Below, one piece after another: positions 8,711 to 16,988 of a stretch of DNA of 64,000 nt. Each line of letters opens with the position of its first letter. Position 1 is the stretch's first letter. A model generated the notes under the pieces. That model was not told where the DNA came from and did no database searches. It saw nothing but the letters and a program-made list of their open reading frames with translations. This stretch comes from Blastococcus sp. VKM Ac-2987. Its GTDB lineage: Bacteria; Actinomycetota; Actinomycetes; Mycobacteriales; Geodermatophilaceae. The stretch is taken from positions 1,116,001-1,180,000 of the forward strand of contig NZ_JAPVBG010000003.1 in assembly GCF_026967805.1 (NCBI RefSeq), given 5' to 3'. Made by a program: the position numbers and the translations under genes.

Positions 8711-10107
8711 AGGCGCTCCGGCGGCGTGTTCCCGGCGGCCAGGACCGCGCGCCGGATCGGCAGGGTCGCCAGGGCGACGAACCCGCCGACGAAGAAGACG
8801 ACCAGGCTGATGATCGCCAGCCGGTAGGACCCGGTCAGCTGGTAGGTCAGGCCGAAGGCCAGCGGGCCGAGCCAGCTGGTGCCGCGGTCGCTGATCTCGT
8901 AGAAGCCGTAGTACTCGGCCTCCTTGCCCGCCGGGATGAGCTGGCTGAACAACGACCGGGAGAGCGCCTGGGTGCCGCCCTGCACGAGGCCGATGACGGC
9001 GGCGAGGGCGTAGAACTGCGCCACCGCCCCGGTCTGCAGGAAGAAGGCGGCGAACAGCACGCCGATCCAGGCCAGAAGGGCTCCCAGGACCACCCGCCTG
9101 GCCCCGTAGCGGCCGGCGAGGCGGCCGAGCCCCAGGGCGCCGAAGATCGCCACCACCTGGACCATCAGGATCGCGCCGGTGAGCACGTCCTGGGCCAGGT
9201 CCAGCTCCTCGGTGGCGTAGACGGCCGACAGCGAGATGACGGTCTGCACGCCGTCGTTGAACAGCAGGTAGGCGCCGAGGAACCACAGCGTCAGCGGGAA
9301 GGCCCGCATCTCCCGGAACGTGGTGGCCAGCTGCCGGAAGCTGCTGCCGGACCGCACCGCCGAGGCCGCGACCGGGCGGTTGCGCAGCCGGGACACCGAG
9401 AACAGGGTGAACGCCCCCCACCACAGGCCCGCGGTGGCCAGGCAGATCCGCACCGCCTCACCGGTGGTCAGCCCGAGGTCCTCGGCGGCCACCACGAGGC
9501 CGAGGTGCACGGCCAGCAGCAGCGCCCCGCCGACATAGCCGAAGGCCCAGCCCCGGCTGGAGACCAGGTCGCGCTCGTCCGGCCCGGCCAGGTCCGGCAA
9601 CCAGGAGTAGTAGACGACGGTCGCGGCGCCGAAAGCGATGTTGGCCACGACGAACAGGACGGCGGCCAGCAGCCACCGGCCGTCCCCGGCGAAGAACAGC
9701 GCGGTCGTCGCCAGCGCCCCCAGGGCCGCGAAGCCCGCGAGCATCTCCCGCTTGCGGCCGGTGCGGTCGGCCACCGCGCCGGTCAGCGGCAGCACGAGCA
9801 CCTGCAGCACCACCGACGCCGACAGCACGTAGGAGAACCAGCTGCCGGCCGCGATCGAGAGGCCGAGGAACGACAGCCGCTCGTCCGGGCCGGCGGCGTC
9901 CCGGGCGATCGCCGTCAGGTACGGGCCGAGGAAGACGGTCGTCACCGAGGTGTTGAAGACCGACATCGCCCAGTCGTAGGAGTACCAGCCGAACCGCTCG
10001 CGCTTCAGGGCGCGGTCGGCCGGGGGCACGGCGGGGCCGGCCGTGGACGGGGCAGTGGTCACCGCGGCAGGGTTCCAGTCGGTTCGCGGCCGGTCCAGCA
10101 CCGGCAC
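8707..10107 (-). CDS. MFS transporter, UMF1/Atg22-like
   Basis: A 466-aa integral membrane protein with about twelve hydrophobic segments. The early motif FGWYSYDWAMSVFNTSVTTV is characteristic of the UMF1 (Atg22-related) branch of the major facilitator superfamily. The domain repeat near residue 90 (TGAVADRTGRKREML) carries the typical cytoplasmic-loop motif. Substrates are unknown; the yeast homologue exports amino acids from the vacuole. It is followed by tdk with a 4-nt overlap and preceded, 7 nt away, by an acyltransferase on the same strand. Confidence 0.88.
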   Translation of the reverse strand: MPVLDRPRTDWNPAAVTTAPSTAGPAVPPADRALKRERFGWYSYDWAMSVFNTSVTTVFLGPYLTAIARDAAGPDERLSFLGLSIAAGSWFSYVLSASVVLQVLVLPLTGAVADRTGRKREMLAGFAALGALATTALFFAGDGRWLLAAVLFVVANIAFGAATVVYYSWLPDLAGPDERDLVSSRGWAFGYVGGALLLAVHLGLVVAAEDLGLTTGEAVRICLATAGLWWGAFTLFSVSRLRNRPVAASAVRSGSSFRQLATTFREMRAFPLTLWFLGAYLLFNDGVQTVISLSAVYATEELDLAQDVLTGAILMVQVVAIFGALGLGRLAGRYGARRVVLGALLAWIGVLFAAFFLQTGAVAQFYALAAVIGLVQGGTQALSRSLFSQLIPAGKEAEYYGFYEISDRGTSWLGPLAFGLTYQLTGSYRLAIISLVVFFVGGFVALATLPIRRAVLAAGNTPPERL

Positions 10108-10114
10108 CGTTCGG

Positions 10115-10996
10115 TCACGGGATGTCGTCCGGGACGATCCCGCCGGGGAAGGCGGCGACGGCGGTCGTCGGGCGCGTCGGGTCGACGAAGGCCGGGGCGT
10201 CGAGCTCGCCGGCGCGCAGCGGGCGCAGCCCGCGGGTGAGCGCCGCCGCGATCCGGTAGCGCGCCCGGTTGGCGTCGCCGACCCGGCCCATCTGCAGGTC
10301 GTCGAGCACGACGGGCGGGCCGACGTGCACCTTCAGCGCCGGCCGGCGCACGACCGCACGGACCGCGGTGCGCAGCTTGCCCCGGTCGTTGCCGTACTGC
10401 AGCACCTCGTGGGCCCCCCACTGGCTGACCGGGACGACCGGCACCCGCAGGCCGAGCGCGAGACGCGCCATGCCGGTGCGGCCCCGCTCGGGCCAGAGGT
10501 CCGGCGCCAGACCCACCCGGCCCTCCGGATAGGCGACGACGTGACCCCCGTGGACGAGGGCCACCTCGGTCACCCGCACGGCGTGGCGGGCCAGCTCGGT
10601 GCCGCGCTGGACGCGGATGGCACCGGTCCGCTCCAGGAGGGGGCCGGCGACCGGCGCCGAGATGATCCCGCCGGTGGCCATGATCCGTGGCGAGATCCCG
10701 AGCCGGTGCAGGGCGACGGCGACCACGAACGGGTCGAAGTCACCGATGTGGTTGGCGGCCAGCAGCAGCGGCCCCCGCCGCAGCTCCTCCGGGATGGTCC
10801 CGGTGACCTCCACCCGGCCGAAGACGCCCACCAGCCAGGAGAGCCGGCGCAGCACGAACCGCCAGACCCACCACGGGGGCGCCACGGCGATGGCGAGCTC
10901 CCGGGCGAACCACTCGGGGTCGCCGGGCCGGACCAGCTGTGCGAGGTCCTCCGGCAGGGGAGGGGTGCGCGGCCGCCAGTCGCGCAGCCGCCTCAC
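10115..10996 (-). CDS. 1-acyl-glycerol-3-phosphate acyltransferase-like protein (PlsC family)
   Basis: A 293-aa second PlsC-type acyltransferase. The catalytic NHIGDFD motif lies at about residue 78 and the YPEGRVG substrate motif at about 155. There is an amphipathic/hydrophobic segment around FVLRRLSWLVGVFG. It presumably acylates lysophosphatidic acid or a related lipid. The start chosen is GTG 10996, which overlaps the GDPD stop as GTGA and gives the N-terminus VRRLRDWRPR; the longer open frame is only the shadow of the GDPD gene. The coupling with a glycerophosphodiester phosphodiesterase suggests a lipid turnover unit. Confidence 0.85.
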   Translation of the reverse strand: MRRLRDWRPRTPPLPEDLAQLVRPGDPEWFARELAIAVAPPWWVWRFVLRRLSWLVGVFGRVEVTGTIPEELRRGPLLLAANHIGDFDPFVVAVALHRLGISPRIMATGGIISAPVAGPLLERTGAIRVQRGTELARHAVRVTEVALVHGGHVVAYPEGRVGLAPDLWPERGRTGMARLALGLRVPVVPVSQWGAHEVLQYGNDRGKLRTAVRAVVRRPALKVHVGPPVVLDDLQMGRVGDANRARYRIAAALTRGLRPLRAGELDAPAFVDPTRPTTAVAAFPGGIVPDDIP

Positions 10997-11769
10997 CGCG
11001 GCGACCACTGGCCGCGCTTCTCCAGCACCTCGCGCAGCATGGCCGGCCGGTCGGTCATGATCCCGTCGACGCCGAGGTCGAGCATCGCCTCGGCCTCGGC
11101 GGCATCGTCGACGGTCCACACGTGCACCTGCAGGTCCCGGGCGTGCGCGGCGGCGATGAACCGCTCGTCGACCAGGGCGCGTCCGCCGAGCTGGAGGGGC
11201 ACCTGGGCGCAGCCGGCCGAGATGCGCACCAGCCCGGCCGCCCGGGGCGAGTAGGACGACAGGCGCAGGGCCGCCACCCCGCGGGGCCCCAGGGACGTGC
11301 AGACGGTCGGGCCGAACAGCCGCCGGGCGGCCGCGACCCGGGCGTCGGAGAACGAGCCGAGGCAGAGCCGGTCGGTGACCTTCATGCTCCGGACCAGCCG
11401 GACGAGCGGTGCCAGCACGCCCGCGGCCTTGATGTCGAGGTTGAAGCGGACGTCGGGCCACGCGCCGAGCAGGTCCTCCAGGCGCACGACCGGCTCGCGA
11501 CCTCCGATCCGCGCCTCGGAGATCTGCGCCCAGGTCAGGGAGTCGATCCGCCCGCTGCGGTCGGTGACCCGTTCCAGCGTCGGGTCGTGGAAGGCGACGA
11601 GCACGCCGTCGGCGGTCACCTGGACGTCGGTCTCCAGATACCGGTAGCCCAGCTCCACGCACGCCTCGAAGGCGGGCATGGTGTTCTCCAGGTGCTCGAT
11701 GGCACCGCCCCGGTGGGCCATGGCCAACGGTGTCGGCGCGTCGAGGTAGGCGAACCGCGCGGCAGGCAC
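10993..11769 (-). CDS. Glycerophosphodiester phosphodiesterase
   Basis: A 258-aa GDPD-family protein with a TIM-barrel fold, which hydrolyses glycerophosphodiesters to glycerol-3-phosphate and an alcohol. The catalytic and metal residues are clear: HRGG at about 19, ENTMPAF at about 28, ETDVQ at about 46 and HDPTLERVTD at about 60. There is no signal peptide, so it should act in the cytoplasm. The start is GTG. It lies 4 nt downstream of the aminotransferase and overlaps the acyltransferase, so aminotransferase, GDPD, acyltransferase, MFS and tdk may form one long minus-strand operon. Confidence 0.92.
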   Translation of the reverse strand: MPAARFAYLDAPTPLAMAHRGGAIEHLENTMPAFEACVELGYRYLETDVQVTADGVLVAFHDPTLERVTDRSGRIDSLTWAQISEARIGGREPVVRLEDLLGAWPDVRFNLDIKAAGVLAPLVRLVRSMKVTDRLCLGSFSDARVAAARRLFGPTVCTSLGPRGVAALRLSSYSPRAAGLVRISAGCAQVPLQLGGRALVDERFIAAAHARDLQVHVWTVDDAAEAEAMLDLGVDGIMTDRPAMLREVLEKRGQWSPR

Positions 11770-11773
11770 GCGT

Positions 11774-12997
11774 TCACGCTAGTGGCAGCCGTGCGGCCCC
11801 GTGCGGGCCCCCGTCCGGGCGGGAGAGGGCGGCGGCCATCCGGTCCACCAGTGCGGTCAGCACCGGGCGGGGCGTCGCGAAGTTGAGCCGCACGGAGCCT
11901 GCTCCCGGAGCACCGCACTCAGCGCCGTCGACCAGCGCGACGCCGGCGTGCTCGAGGAAGAACTCCCCGGCCGGCCCCGGCAGCCCGAGGTCCCGGCAGT
12001 CCAGCCAGGCCAGGTAGGTGCCCTCCGGCGGGTCGAACCGGATGCCGGGCGCGCGCTCCGCCAGCCGGTCCGCCAGCAGCCGGCGGTTGCCGTCGAGGTA
12101 GCCGAGGACCGAGTCGAGCCACGCCCGCCCGTCGTCGTAGGCGGCGGTGGCCGCCAGCACCCCGGGCGTCGCGGCGCCGTGACCGGCGAGGAAACCCACC
12201 CGGGACCAGTGCTCGGCGTCGGCCTCGTTCGCCAGGACGAGCTGCGCGGCCTTGAGGCCCGGCAGGTTCCAGGCCTTCGACGCCGACGTCGCGGTGACGG
12301 TGTGCCCCGCCGTGACGGGGGAGAGGGAGGCGTAGGGCCGGTGGACGGCGCCGGGCAGCACCAGGGGCGCATGGATCTCGTCGGCGAACACCCGGGCCCC
12401 CGCGCGGTCGACGACGTCGGCGAGCGCCAGCTGCTCCTCGGCCGAGAACACCCGTCCCAGCGGGTTGTGCGGGTTGCAGTGCACGACCAGGCGGCCACCC
12501 GACCCCAGCGCGCGGGCGATCCCGTCCAGGTCGTAGGTCGTCCGGCCGTCGCGGCGCACCATCGGCACCTGGAGGATCTCGCGGCCGAGCAGCCCGGGCA
12601 CCTGCAGGAACGGCATGTAGGCCGGCGTGGGCAGGACGACCGGGCTCCCGGGCGGGGTGAAGTGCTCGATCGCCGCCTGGAGGCCGGCCAGCACGTCGGC
12701 CAGCGGCGTCACCCACCCGGCGGGCACCGTCCACCCGTAGCGGTCGGCCTGCCACCGCGCGCAGGCGCGGGCCATGTCCGCGGCGGCCTCCGGGGTCAGG
12801 TAGCCGAACCGGCCGGCGGCCACGGCGGCGTGCAGGGCTTCCGTCACCGCCGGCGCCGTCCCGAAGTCCATCTCGGCCACGAAGGCGCCGATGGCCGGGC
12901 CGTACCGGGTCCACTTGAGGCTGCCGGCCGCGCGCAACCCTTCCTCGCTGAACGAGTCGAAGACCGGGGAGAGGTCCTCGGCGGTGCGGTCCTCCAT
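11774..12997 (-). CDS. MalY/PatB-type aminotransferase (C-S lyase)
   Basis: A 407-aa fold-type I PLP enzyme of the MalY/PatB subfamily, which commonly act as cystathionine beta-lyases. The cofactor lysine is in ATSASKAWNLPGLKAAQLV at about residue 235, the Asn/Asp ligands in VHCNPHNPLGRVF and FADEIHAPLV, and the phosphate-anchoring Arg near VRLNFATPRP. The opening VFDSFSEEGLR-KWTRYGP is typical of PatB. It is the first gene of the minus-strand run that continues with GDPD and the acyltransferase. Its true substrate could be cystathionine or another cysteine S-conjugate. Confidence 0.9.
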   Translation of the reverse strand: MEDRTAEDLSPVFDSFSEEGLRAAGSLKWTRYGPAIGAFVAEMDFGTAPAVTEALHAAVAAGRFGYLTPEAAADMARACARWQADRYGWTVPAGWVTPLADVLAGLQAAIEHFTPPGSPVVLPTPAYMPFLQVPGLLGREILQVPMVRRDGRTTYDLDGIARALGSGGRLVVHCNPHNPLGRVFSAEEQLALADVVDRAGARVFADEIHAPLVLPGAVHRPYASLSPVTAGHTVTATSASKAWNLPGLKAAQLVLANEADAEHWSRVGFLAGHGAATPGVLAATAAYDDGRAWLDSVLGYLDGNRRLLADRLAERAPGIRFDPPEGTYLAWLDCRDLGLPGPAGEFFLEHAGVALVDGAECGAPGAGSVRLNFATPRPVLTALVDRMAAALSRPDGGPHGAARLPLA

Positions 12998-13062
12998 CGC
13001 AGGCCCTTCCGTTCTGGCGTGTCACCCGGCGCTGTCGGTGGTGACGTCTACCGTGCGCAGAC

Positions 13063-13470
13063 GTGGCACAGCAGCACGCGTCCGGCAGTCTGACCTCCGT
13101 CCCCGTCGCCCCTCTCCCCAGCCGGGGGAGCGGCGAGCAGCGGCGGTGCGGCTGGTGCCGGCGGGTCCTCCCTCAGCAGGGCTCGGTCGGGCGGCCGCGG
13201 CTGTACTGCGGCCAGGCCTGCCGCCAGCGCGCGTACGAGCAGCGCTCGGCGACGGCGAAGGCGGGCCTGCCCGGGGACGTCGTCCTGGTGTCCCGGGCCG
13301 AGCTCGACGGGCTGCAGGACCGGTTGTTCCAGCTGCGCTGCGCGCTGGAGGACGTCCAGACGTTGCTGCAGGAGCGGCCGACGAAGGCCGAGCTGGAGCG
13401 CTCGCTGGCCGACCTCGTCCACTCGACGGGCCGGCTGGACCGGCTCTGGGTCACCGAACGCTCCAGCTGA
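13063..13470 (+). CDS. Small Cys-cluster protein with a C-terminal helix
   Basis: A 135-aa protein starting with GTG. After a low-complexity N-terminus it has a four-cysteine cluster, RRCGWCRRVL then RPRLYCGQACRQRAYEQR (residues about 29-57), a plausible treble-clef or ribbon zinc site. The remainder (about 65-130) is a charged, probably coiled-coil helix. I recognise this Cys pattern from unnamed actinobacterial proteins but know no function. A nucleic-acid-binding role is possible. It is divergent from the aminotransferase gene 65 nt away and stands alone. Confidence 0.75.
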   Translation: MAQQHASGSLTSVPVAPLPSRGSGEQRRCGWCRRVLPQQGSVGRPRLYCGQACRQRAYEQRSATAKAGLPGDVVLVSRAELDGLQDRLFQLRCALEDVQTLLQERPTKAELERSLADLVHSTGRLDRLWVTERSS

Positions 13471-13479
13471 TCTCCGCGG

Positions 13480-13707
13480 TCAGTCCGGGTCCTGGGTGTC
13501 CTCGTCGGTGTTCTGCCCGACCTCCGGGTCGCTGACGTCCGGGAAGTTCTCCCGGTCGGCGTCCTCGGGATCGAGCGTCTGGACCGTCTCGTCGGTCGAT
13601 CCGTCGTTCTGGGTGTCACCCGCCGCCTGGCAGGCGGTCGTCGTGGCGGCTCCGCCGATCAGTGCCAGCGAGGTCATCAGTGCGGCGAACGGTCGTCGGA
13701 TTCTCAT
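13480..13707 (-). CDS. Small secreted or lipoprotein-like acidic protein
   Basis: A 75-aa protein with an N-terminal MRIRR followed by a hydrophobic run FAALMTSLALIGGA, which is a signal peptide. It then has ATTTACQA, a weak lipobox-like cysteine (the -3 residue is Thr, not Leu). The mature part is extremely acidic and rich in Asp, Glu, Thr and Asn with no predicted fold. Codon bias is normal for the genome. The function is unknown; it could be a surface-attached acidic peptide. It is convergent with the preceding Cys-cluster gene, with a 9-nt gap. Confidence 0.6.
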   Translation of the reverse strand: MRIRRPFAALMTSLALIGGAATTTACQAAGDTQNDGSTDETVQTLDPEDADRENFPDVSDPEVGQNTDEDTQDPD

Positions 13708-14134
13708 GCACCGACCCTACGAACGCCGACCGCCAGCCGCCCGTCGAACGACCGACACCACGCTGCTTACGTCACAGTGACGTATTACGGGTGGTGTAGC
13801 TCGGTGGGGGAAGGAGTCCACTCGAGGATCCCCGAGGCTCCAGGGCAGGTCGTCGGTACTCCAGCAAGATCGACATGGCGAAGATCAACATCGGGGGAGT
13901 CGCGCCCGGAGGCGCGCCGGCCGACAGGATCGCCGGCCGGACCAGGTGGCCGGCCACCGGAGCCCGGCGGGAGCCGCTGAGCGGGAGGCGGAGTTCGTCA
14001 CGGCCGAGCTGTGACACGGCGGAACGACGGAGCGGGTGACCTGCGGCAGCCGACCCGCGCGGCGACATGCAGCCGTCACACCGCGGGCGCCCGGCGGCGC
14101 AGCAAGATCATCAACCCCTCTCCGCGCTCATGCA
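13708..14134. other. Gene-free interval with several dyads
   Basis: About 430 nt without a believable gene. It contains the perfect palindrome at 13768-13784 (listed separately). The word AGCAAGATC occurs twice (about 13862 and 14101), each followed within 20 nt by ATCAAC. A stretch starting near 13788 looks superficially like the D-arm of a tRNA but has no matching partner stems. It may hold control sites for the flanking genes, but nothing certain was identified. Confidence 0.35.
13768..13784. promoter_or_regulatory. Perfect 8+8 palindrome, operator candidate
   Basis: TACGTCAC-A-GTGACGTA: two perfect 8-nt arms around a single base. It lies 61 nt upstream of the start of the small acidic secreted protein (13707, minus strand). 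The size and symmetry fit a dimeric repressor of the GntR or TetR type. No regulator gene is adjacent, so this is a symmetry-based guess only. Confidence 0.45.
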
Positions 14135-14413
14135 GTGCGCGCCGATAATCGACGTTATGTCAACTCACTTGAGTCCGACAGCCTCCGTGCGGCGAGCTGG
14201 GTCGGCGGCACTCTGCTGCTGCCTTGCGGCGCCGCCCAGGTGCTGACCGCCGCGGCGGTCCTGTCCGGCGTGCTCCACACCGCAGGCCCGGTCGATCGCG
14301 CCCGCATGCTCGGGCACCTCCTGCTGAGGGATCCGCTGTTCGCCCTCTGCGGAGCGAGCCTGCTGGTGGGCCTGGCCCGCACTCGCCACCGGTCACCCCG
14401 GGTCAGCCCCTGA
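14135..14413 (+). pseudogene. Truncated DUF3995-like membrane protein
   Basis: The frame encodes two hydrophobic segments with the pattern SWVGGTLLLPCGAAQVL and then HLLLRDPLFALCGASLLVGLA. This matches, from memory, the C-terminal half of DUF3995 membrane proteins, which end in a helix after a (H-L)-(x)3-D-P-x-F motif. The upstream half with the first two helices is missing, and the available start (GTG 14135) gives only 92 residues without a clear ribosome site. I therefore read it as a decayed fragment, although a real short two-helix protein cannot be excluded. Confidence 0.4.
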
Positions 14414-14431
14414 GCCGATTGTTGCCTCACA

Positions 14432-14473
14432 GGAAACTCGGCGCTAGTGTTTCCGCTATGGAAACGCCTAGCG
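14432..14473. promoter_or_regulatory. Triple GGAAAC operator overlapping a start codon
   Basis: The word GGAAAC occurs three times in alternating orientation: 14432-14437 forward, 14449-14454 reversed and 14460-14465 forward. The last two belong to a longer imperfect dyad, with arms CGCTAG-T-GTTTCC (14442-14454) and GGAAAC-GC-CTAGCG (14460-14473) around a 5-nt centre. The ATG at 14458 sits inside it, so binding here would block both transcription and translation. The second gene of the pair is a winged-helix regulator, making autoregulation likely. Confidence 0.55.
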
Positions 14474-14901
14474 ACCGGCCTCCGTCGCCCCAGGAAGCCC
14501 GGGACACCCTCGCCCAGCTCGCGAAGGACGAGGACGCCGTCCGGTACCCGCCGATCCCCTGGTGGTTCTTCCTCGTGGGTGCCGCCGTCGTCGCGGGGGT
14601 CACGCTGGCGCAGCTGCTGCCGGCGAAGACCGCCGCCTTCGTGGTGCTGCCCCTGGTGGCGGTGATGGGCCTGCTCGCCCACCGGTACTGGTTCAACGCC
14701 GAGGGGGTCTCCGGCGCGTCGGTGAAGGTCACCGACATGGTCCCGTACCTGACCGTCGTCCTGGGGACGTTCGTGGTGTGCTGGCTCGTCGACGCGACCA
14801 CCGGCGCCTGGTGGATCTGGTTCCCCGGCGCAGCCGGCACCGCCGGCGCCGTCCTCGTCACCGGGTCCCGGTACGTGCGGGAGTACGGCCATGGCCGCTG
14901 A
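14458..14901 (+). CDS. Small multi-pass membrane protein of unknown function
   Basis: A 147-aa protein with an acidic, soluble N-terminus (to about residue 34), four hydrophobic segments (about 37-56, 59-78, 96-115, 118-138) and a short cationic tail. I do not recognise a family with certainty. It overlaps the downstream winged-helix regulator by 11 nt. This 'membrane protein plus MarR/ArsR-like regulator' arrangement is common for small transporters or sensors whose regulator controls the pair. The start codon is embedded in a large inverted repeat (14442-14473), so expression is probably controlled locally. Confidence 0.75.
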   Translation: METPSDRPPSPQEARDTLAQLAKDEDAVRYPPIPWWFFLVGAAVVAGVTLAQLLPAKTAAFVVLPLVAVMGLLAHRYWFNAEGVSGASVKVTDMVPYLTVVLGTFVVCWLVDATTGAWWIWFPGAAGTAGAVLVTGSRYVREYGHGR

Positions 14902-15193
14902 GGCTGCCGCGTTCGACGAGGTCGTCCACGCCCCGCACCGGTTGCGCATCTGCGCGATGCTCAGCGCCGCACAGAAGGTCGAGTTCGCGGCGCTGCAGGC
15001 GAAGCTGGACATTTCGAAGTCGGCGCTCAGCAAGCACCTCGCCCAGCTCGCCGACGCCGGTTACGTCACACAGGAAAAGGGGGTCCGCGATTCCCGCAGC
15101 CGGCTGTGGCTGGCCCTGACCCCCGAGGGCGCCCGCGCCTACCACGGGCACGTCCGGGCGCTGCAGGAGATCGTCGCCGCCGATCCCGGCTGA
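14891..15193 (+). CDS. Winged-helix transcriptional regulator (ArsR/MarR-like)
   Basis: A 100-aa wHTH protein. The order is a short helix HRLRICAMLSAA, the recognition region VEFAALQAKLDISKSALSKHLAQLADAGYV, and the wing QEKGVRDSRSRLWLALTPEG. This is the single-domain form (HTH_27 type) found next to small membrane-protein genes. It overlaps its upstream partner by 11 nt and very likely represses the pair through the inverted repeat at 14442-14473. No metal-binding cysteine motif is present, so it is unlikely to be a metal sensor. The inducer is unknown. Confidence 0.85.
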   Translation: MAAEAAAFDEVVHAPHRLRICAMLSAAQKVEFAALQAKLDISKSALSKHLAQLADAGYVTQEKGVRDSRSRLWLALTPEGARAYHGHVRALQEIVAADPG

Positions 15194-15195
15194 GA

Positions 15196-16278
15196 TCACC
15201 CGCTCACCGCCAGGCCGAGCCAGCCGGCGAGGTCCTCGATCTCCGCCTGCACCGCCTCCCGGACGCCTGCGGTGAACCGGACGTCCTCGTGGATGGCGTT
15301 GATCACCAGCCGACCACCCGTGCGGTCGGCGGTGACGTCGAGCTTCCCGATCAGCCGGTCGCCGTGCAGGACCGGGAGGGCGAAGTACCCCCAGCGCCGC
15401 CGGGCCCTGGGCTCGTACATCTCCAGCACGTACTCGAAGCCGAAGAGCTCCCGCGCGCGCAACCGGTCGTGCACCAGGCGGTCGAACGGGGACAGCAGCG
15501 CCGTCCGCCCCCGGGACGACCGGCCGAGGGCCGCGGGGTCGACCCGCCACGTACCCGGCAAGCCCTCGACGACGGCGGGCTCCCCCGCGTCCCCGACGTC
15601 CACCGGCTCGACCGGCACGGAGGCACCCTTCCCCCGGGCGATGCCCAGGGCCCGCAGCCGCCGTTCGTCCCGGATGCGCCGGGCCTCGTCCACCGGGACG
15701 ACGGGGATCCCCGCCGGGTAGACCCGGTCGGCGACGTCCCCCAGGCGCTGCCGACCGCGCCGGCCGGAGACGGCGACCTCGCCCCGCATCCCGAGGAACT
15801 CGAGCATCTGGGTGACGTTCCGGTCGTGCGTCCAGCCCGTCGAGGCCCACGGGACTGCGCTGGTGTCGGGGATCTCCCGGGAGAGCAGCGGGCCCGACGA
15901 GCGCAGCCGGGCGAGGACGTCCCGCCGGAACGACTCGTTCGCCCGCAGCCACTGCCGGGGCGCGTCCCGGCCGGGCCAGCGGGCCATCGCGTCGCCGAGG
16001 GAGAGCCCGATGTCCTCCATCGGCCGGATCAGCGCGTTGTGCTCCACCAGGCGGCGGTCCGCCAGCGCCCGGGTCAGGTGCTCGGGCCGGTCACCGCTCC
16101 CCAGCCGGCTCCAGGCCACCAGGTCCGCGCTCGGTGCGACCGCCGCCGTGGGGTCGATCTGCAGGAGCGTGAGGTGCCGGACCGTCTCCACCAGGGATCC
16201 GGGACGGCGGGCGTCCAGCAGCTGGGCGCGCACCGCGATCGCCCGCGCCTCGTCCTGGCTCAGCCGGTGCACCGACAC
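15196..16278 (-). CDS. HTH_42 family protein, AlkZ/YcaQ-like DNA glycosylase
   Basis: A 360-aa member of the winged-helix HTH_42 (DUF1006) family, whose characterised members AlkZ and YcaQ are DNA glycosylases that remove bulky or cross-linked bases. The catalytic Q-phi-D motif is visible as LQIDP at about residue 41, followed by SADLVAWSRLG and RRLVEHNALIRP. The C-terminal half has the expected winged-helix pieces, including LLSPFDRLVHDRLRARELFGFEY and GDRLIGKLD. Its stop lies 2 nt from the regulator on the other strand. In actinobacteria some members protect against natural-product DNA alkylators. Confidence 0.85.
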   Translation of the reverse strand: MSVHRLSQDEARAIAVRAQLLDARRPGSLVETVRHLTLLQIDPTAAVAPSADLVAWSRLGSGDRPEHLTRALADRRLVEHNALIRPMEDIGLSLGDAMARWPGRDAPRQWLRANESFRRDVLARLRSSGPLLSREIPDTSAVPWASTGWTHDRNVTQMLEFLGMRGEVAVSGRRGRQRLGDVADRVYPAGIPVVPVDEARRIRDERRLRALGIARGKGASVPVEPVDVGDAGEPAVVEGLPGTWRVDPAALGRSSRGRTALLSPFDRLVHDRLRARELFGFEYVLEMYEPRARRRWGYFALPVLHGDRLIGKLDVTADRTGGRLVINAIHEDVRFTAGVREAVQAEIEDLAGWLGLAVSG

Positions 16279-16328
16279 GGTGCGGACGGTAGCCGCGGCC
16301 GCTCGCCGGTGGGGACGATGATCGGACC

Positions 16329-16919
16329 ATGCCCCGCACCTGGACCCACGTCGGCCGCTGCTGGACCAACGGCGAGCCGTTCCTCGCCCTCGACGGCGAG
16401 CTGCTCCCCTCCTGGCGCGGCCTCACCGACGAGGCGTACGAGGCGCTGGTTCCGCTGCTGGACTACTCGCTCACCGGCGTCCCGGTGGGTGCCGGCACCG
16501 CGGCGCTGGTCCTGACCGACCCGGAGATCGGCGACGAGGGCTGGCTGGAGGTGTTCCGGGCCGACGACGGCAGCATCGCCGTCGTCCAGGCGAGCGCCGG
16601 CGACTACCGGGGCACGCTGGACGCCGCCCTCGCCTTCCCGGCGGGCGACGAGCAGGTCGGCGACGTGGTGACCGTGCCCAGCGGCCGGCTGGCGTTCATC
16701 AGCGCGGCGCTGGACGGCACCGGTGAGGACGGCGCCTTCCTCCTGCCCGAGTCCCCCGGCCCGACGCCGGACTCCGATGTGCTCGACGACGGCGCGGCCA
16801 CCGACGCCAGCCCGCTGCTGGTCGTGCCCCCGGGCGCGTTCCGGCTCTCGGTGCGCTGGCGCACGGAGCTCTACGAGGACGCCGTCTTCGCCCGCTGGCT
16901 GTTCACCCGCGAGGGCTGA
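16329..16919 (+). CDS. Hypothetical protein, possibly Imm21-like
   Basis: A 196-aa acidic protein, with codon use normal for this genome. The opening (GRCWTNGEPFLALDGELLP) and the later VPVGAGTAALVLTDPE loosely recall the Imm21 immunity-protein family, which starts with a GGP-x-L motif and has a G-x-G-x-ALVL motif. The match is from memory and weak. No toxin gene is adjacent, so a toxin-immunity role is unsupported by context. It lies divergently from the AlkZ-like gene with a 50-nt gap, which must contain both promoters. Confidence 0.6.
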   Translation: MPRTWTHVGRCWTNGEPFLALDGELLPSWRGLTDEAYEALVPLLDYSLTGVPVGAGTAALVLTDPEIGDEGWLEVFRADDGSIAVVQASAGDYRGTLDAALAFPAGDEQVGDVVTVPSGRLAFISAALDGTGEDGAFLLPESPGPTPDSDVLDDGAATDASPLLVVPPGAFRLSVRWRTELYEDAVFARWLFTREG

Positions 16920-16988
16920 CCGCTCAGTTCCCGCGGTCCCGGCGGTCCACCCCGCAGCAGCAGCGAACGCCGACCTCAGGGAGCCCGC

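Noticed and set aside
13787-13870. tRNA-like stretch starting GGGTGGTGTAGCTC
   Set aside because: D-arm-like words only; the acceptor and T-arm do not pair, so no cloverleaf can be drawn.
15058-15070. TTACGTCAC within the winged-helix gene resembling the 13768 palindrome
   Set aside because: Only one arm matches and it lies in coding sequence, so it is probably chance.
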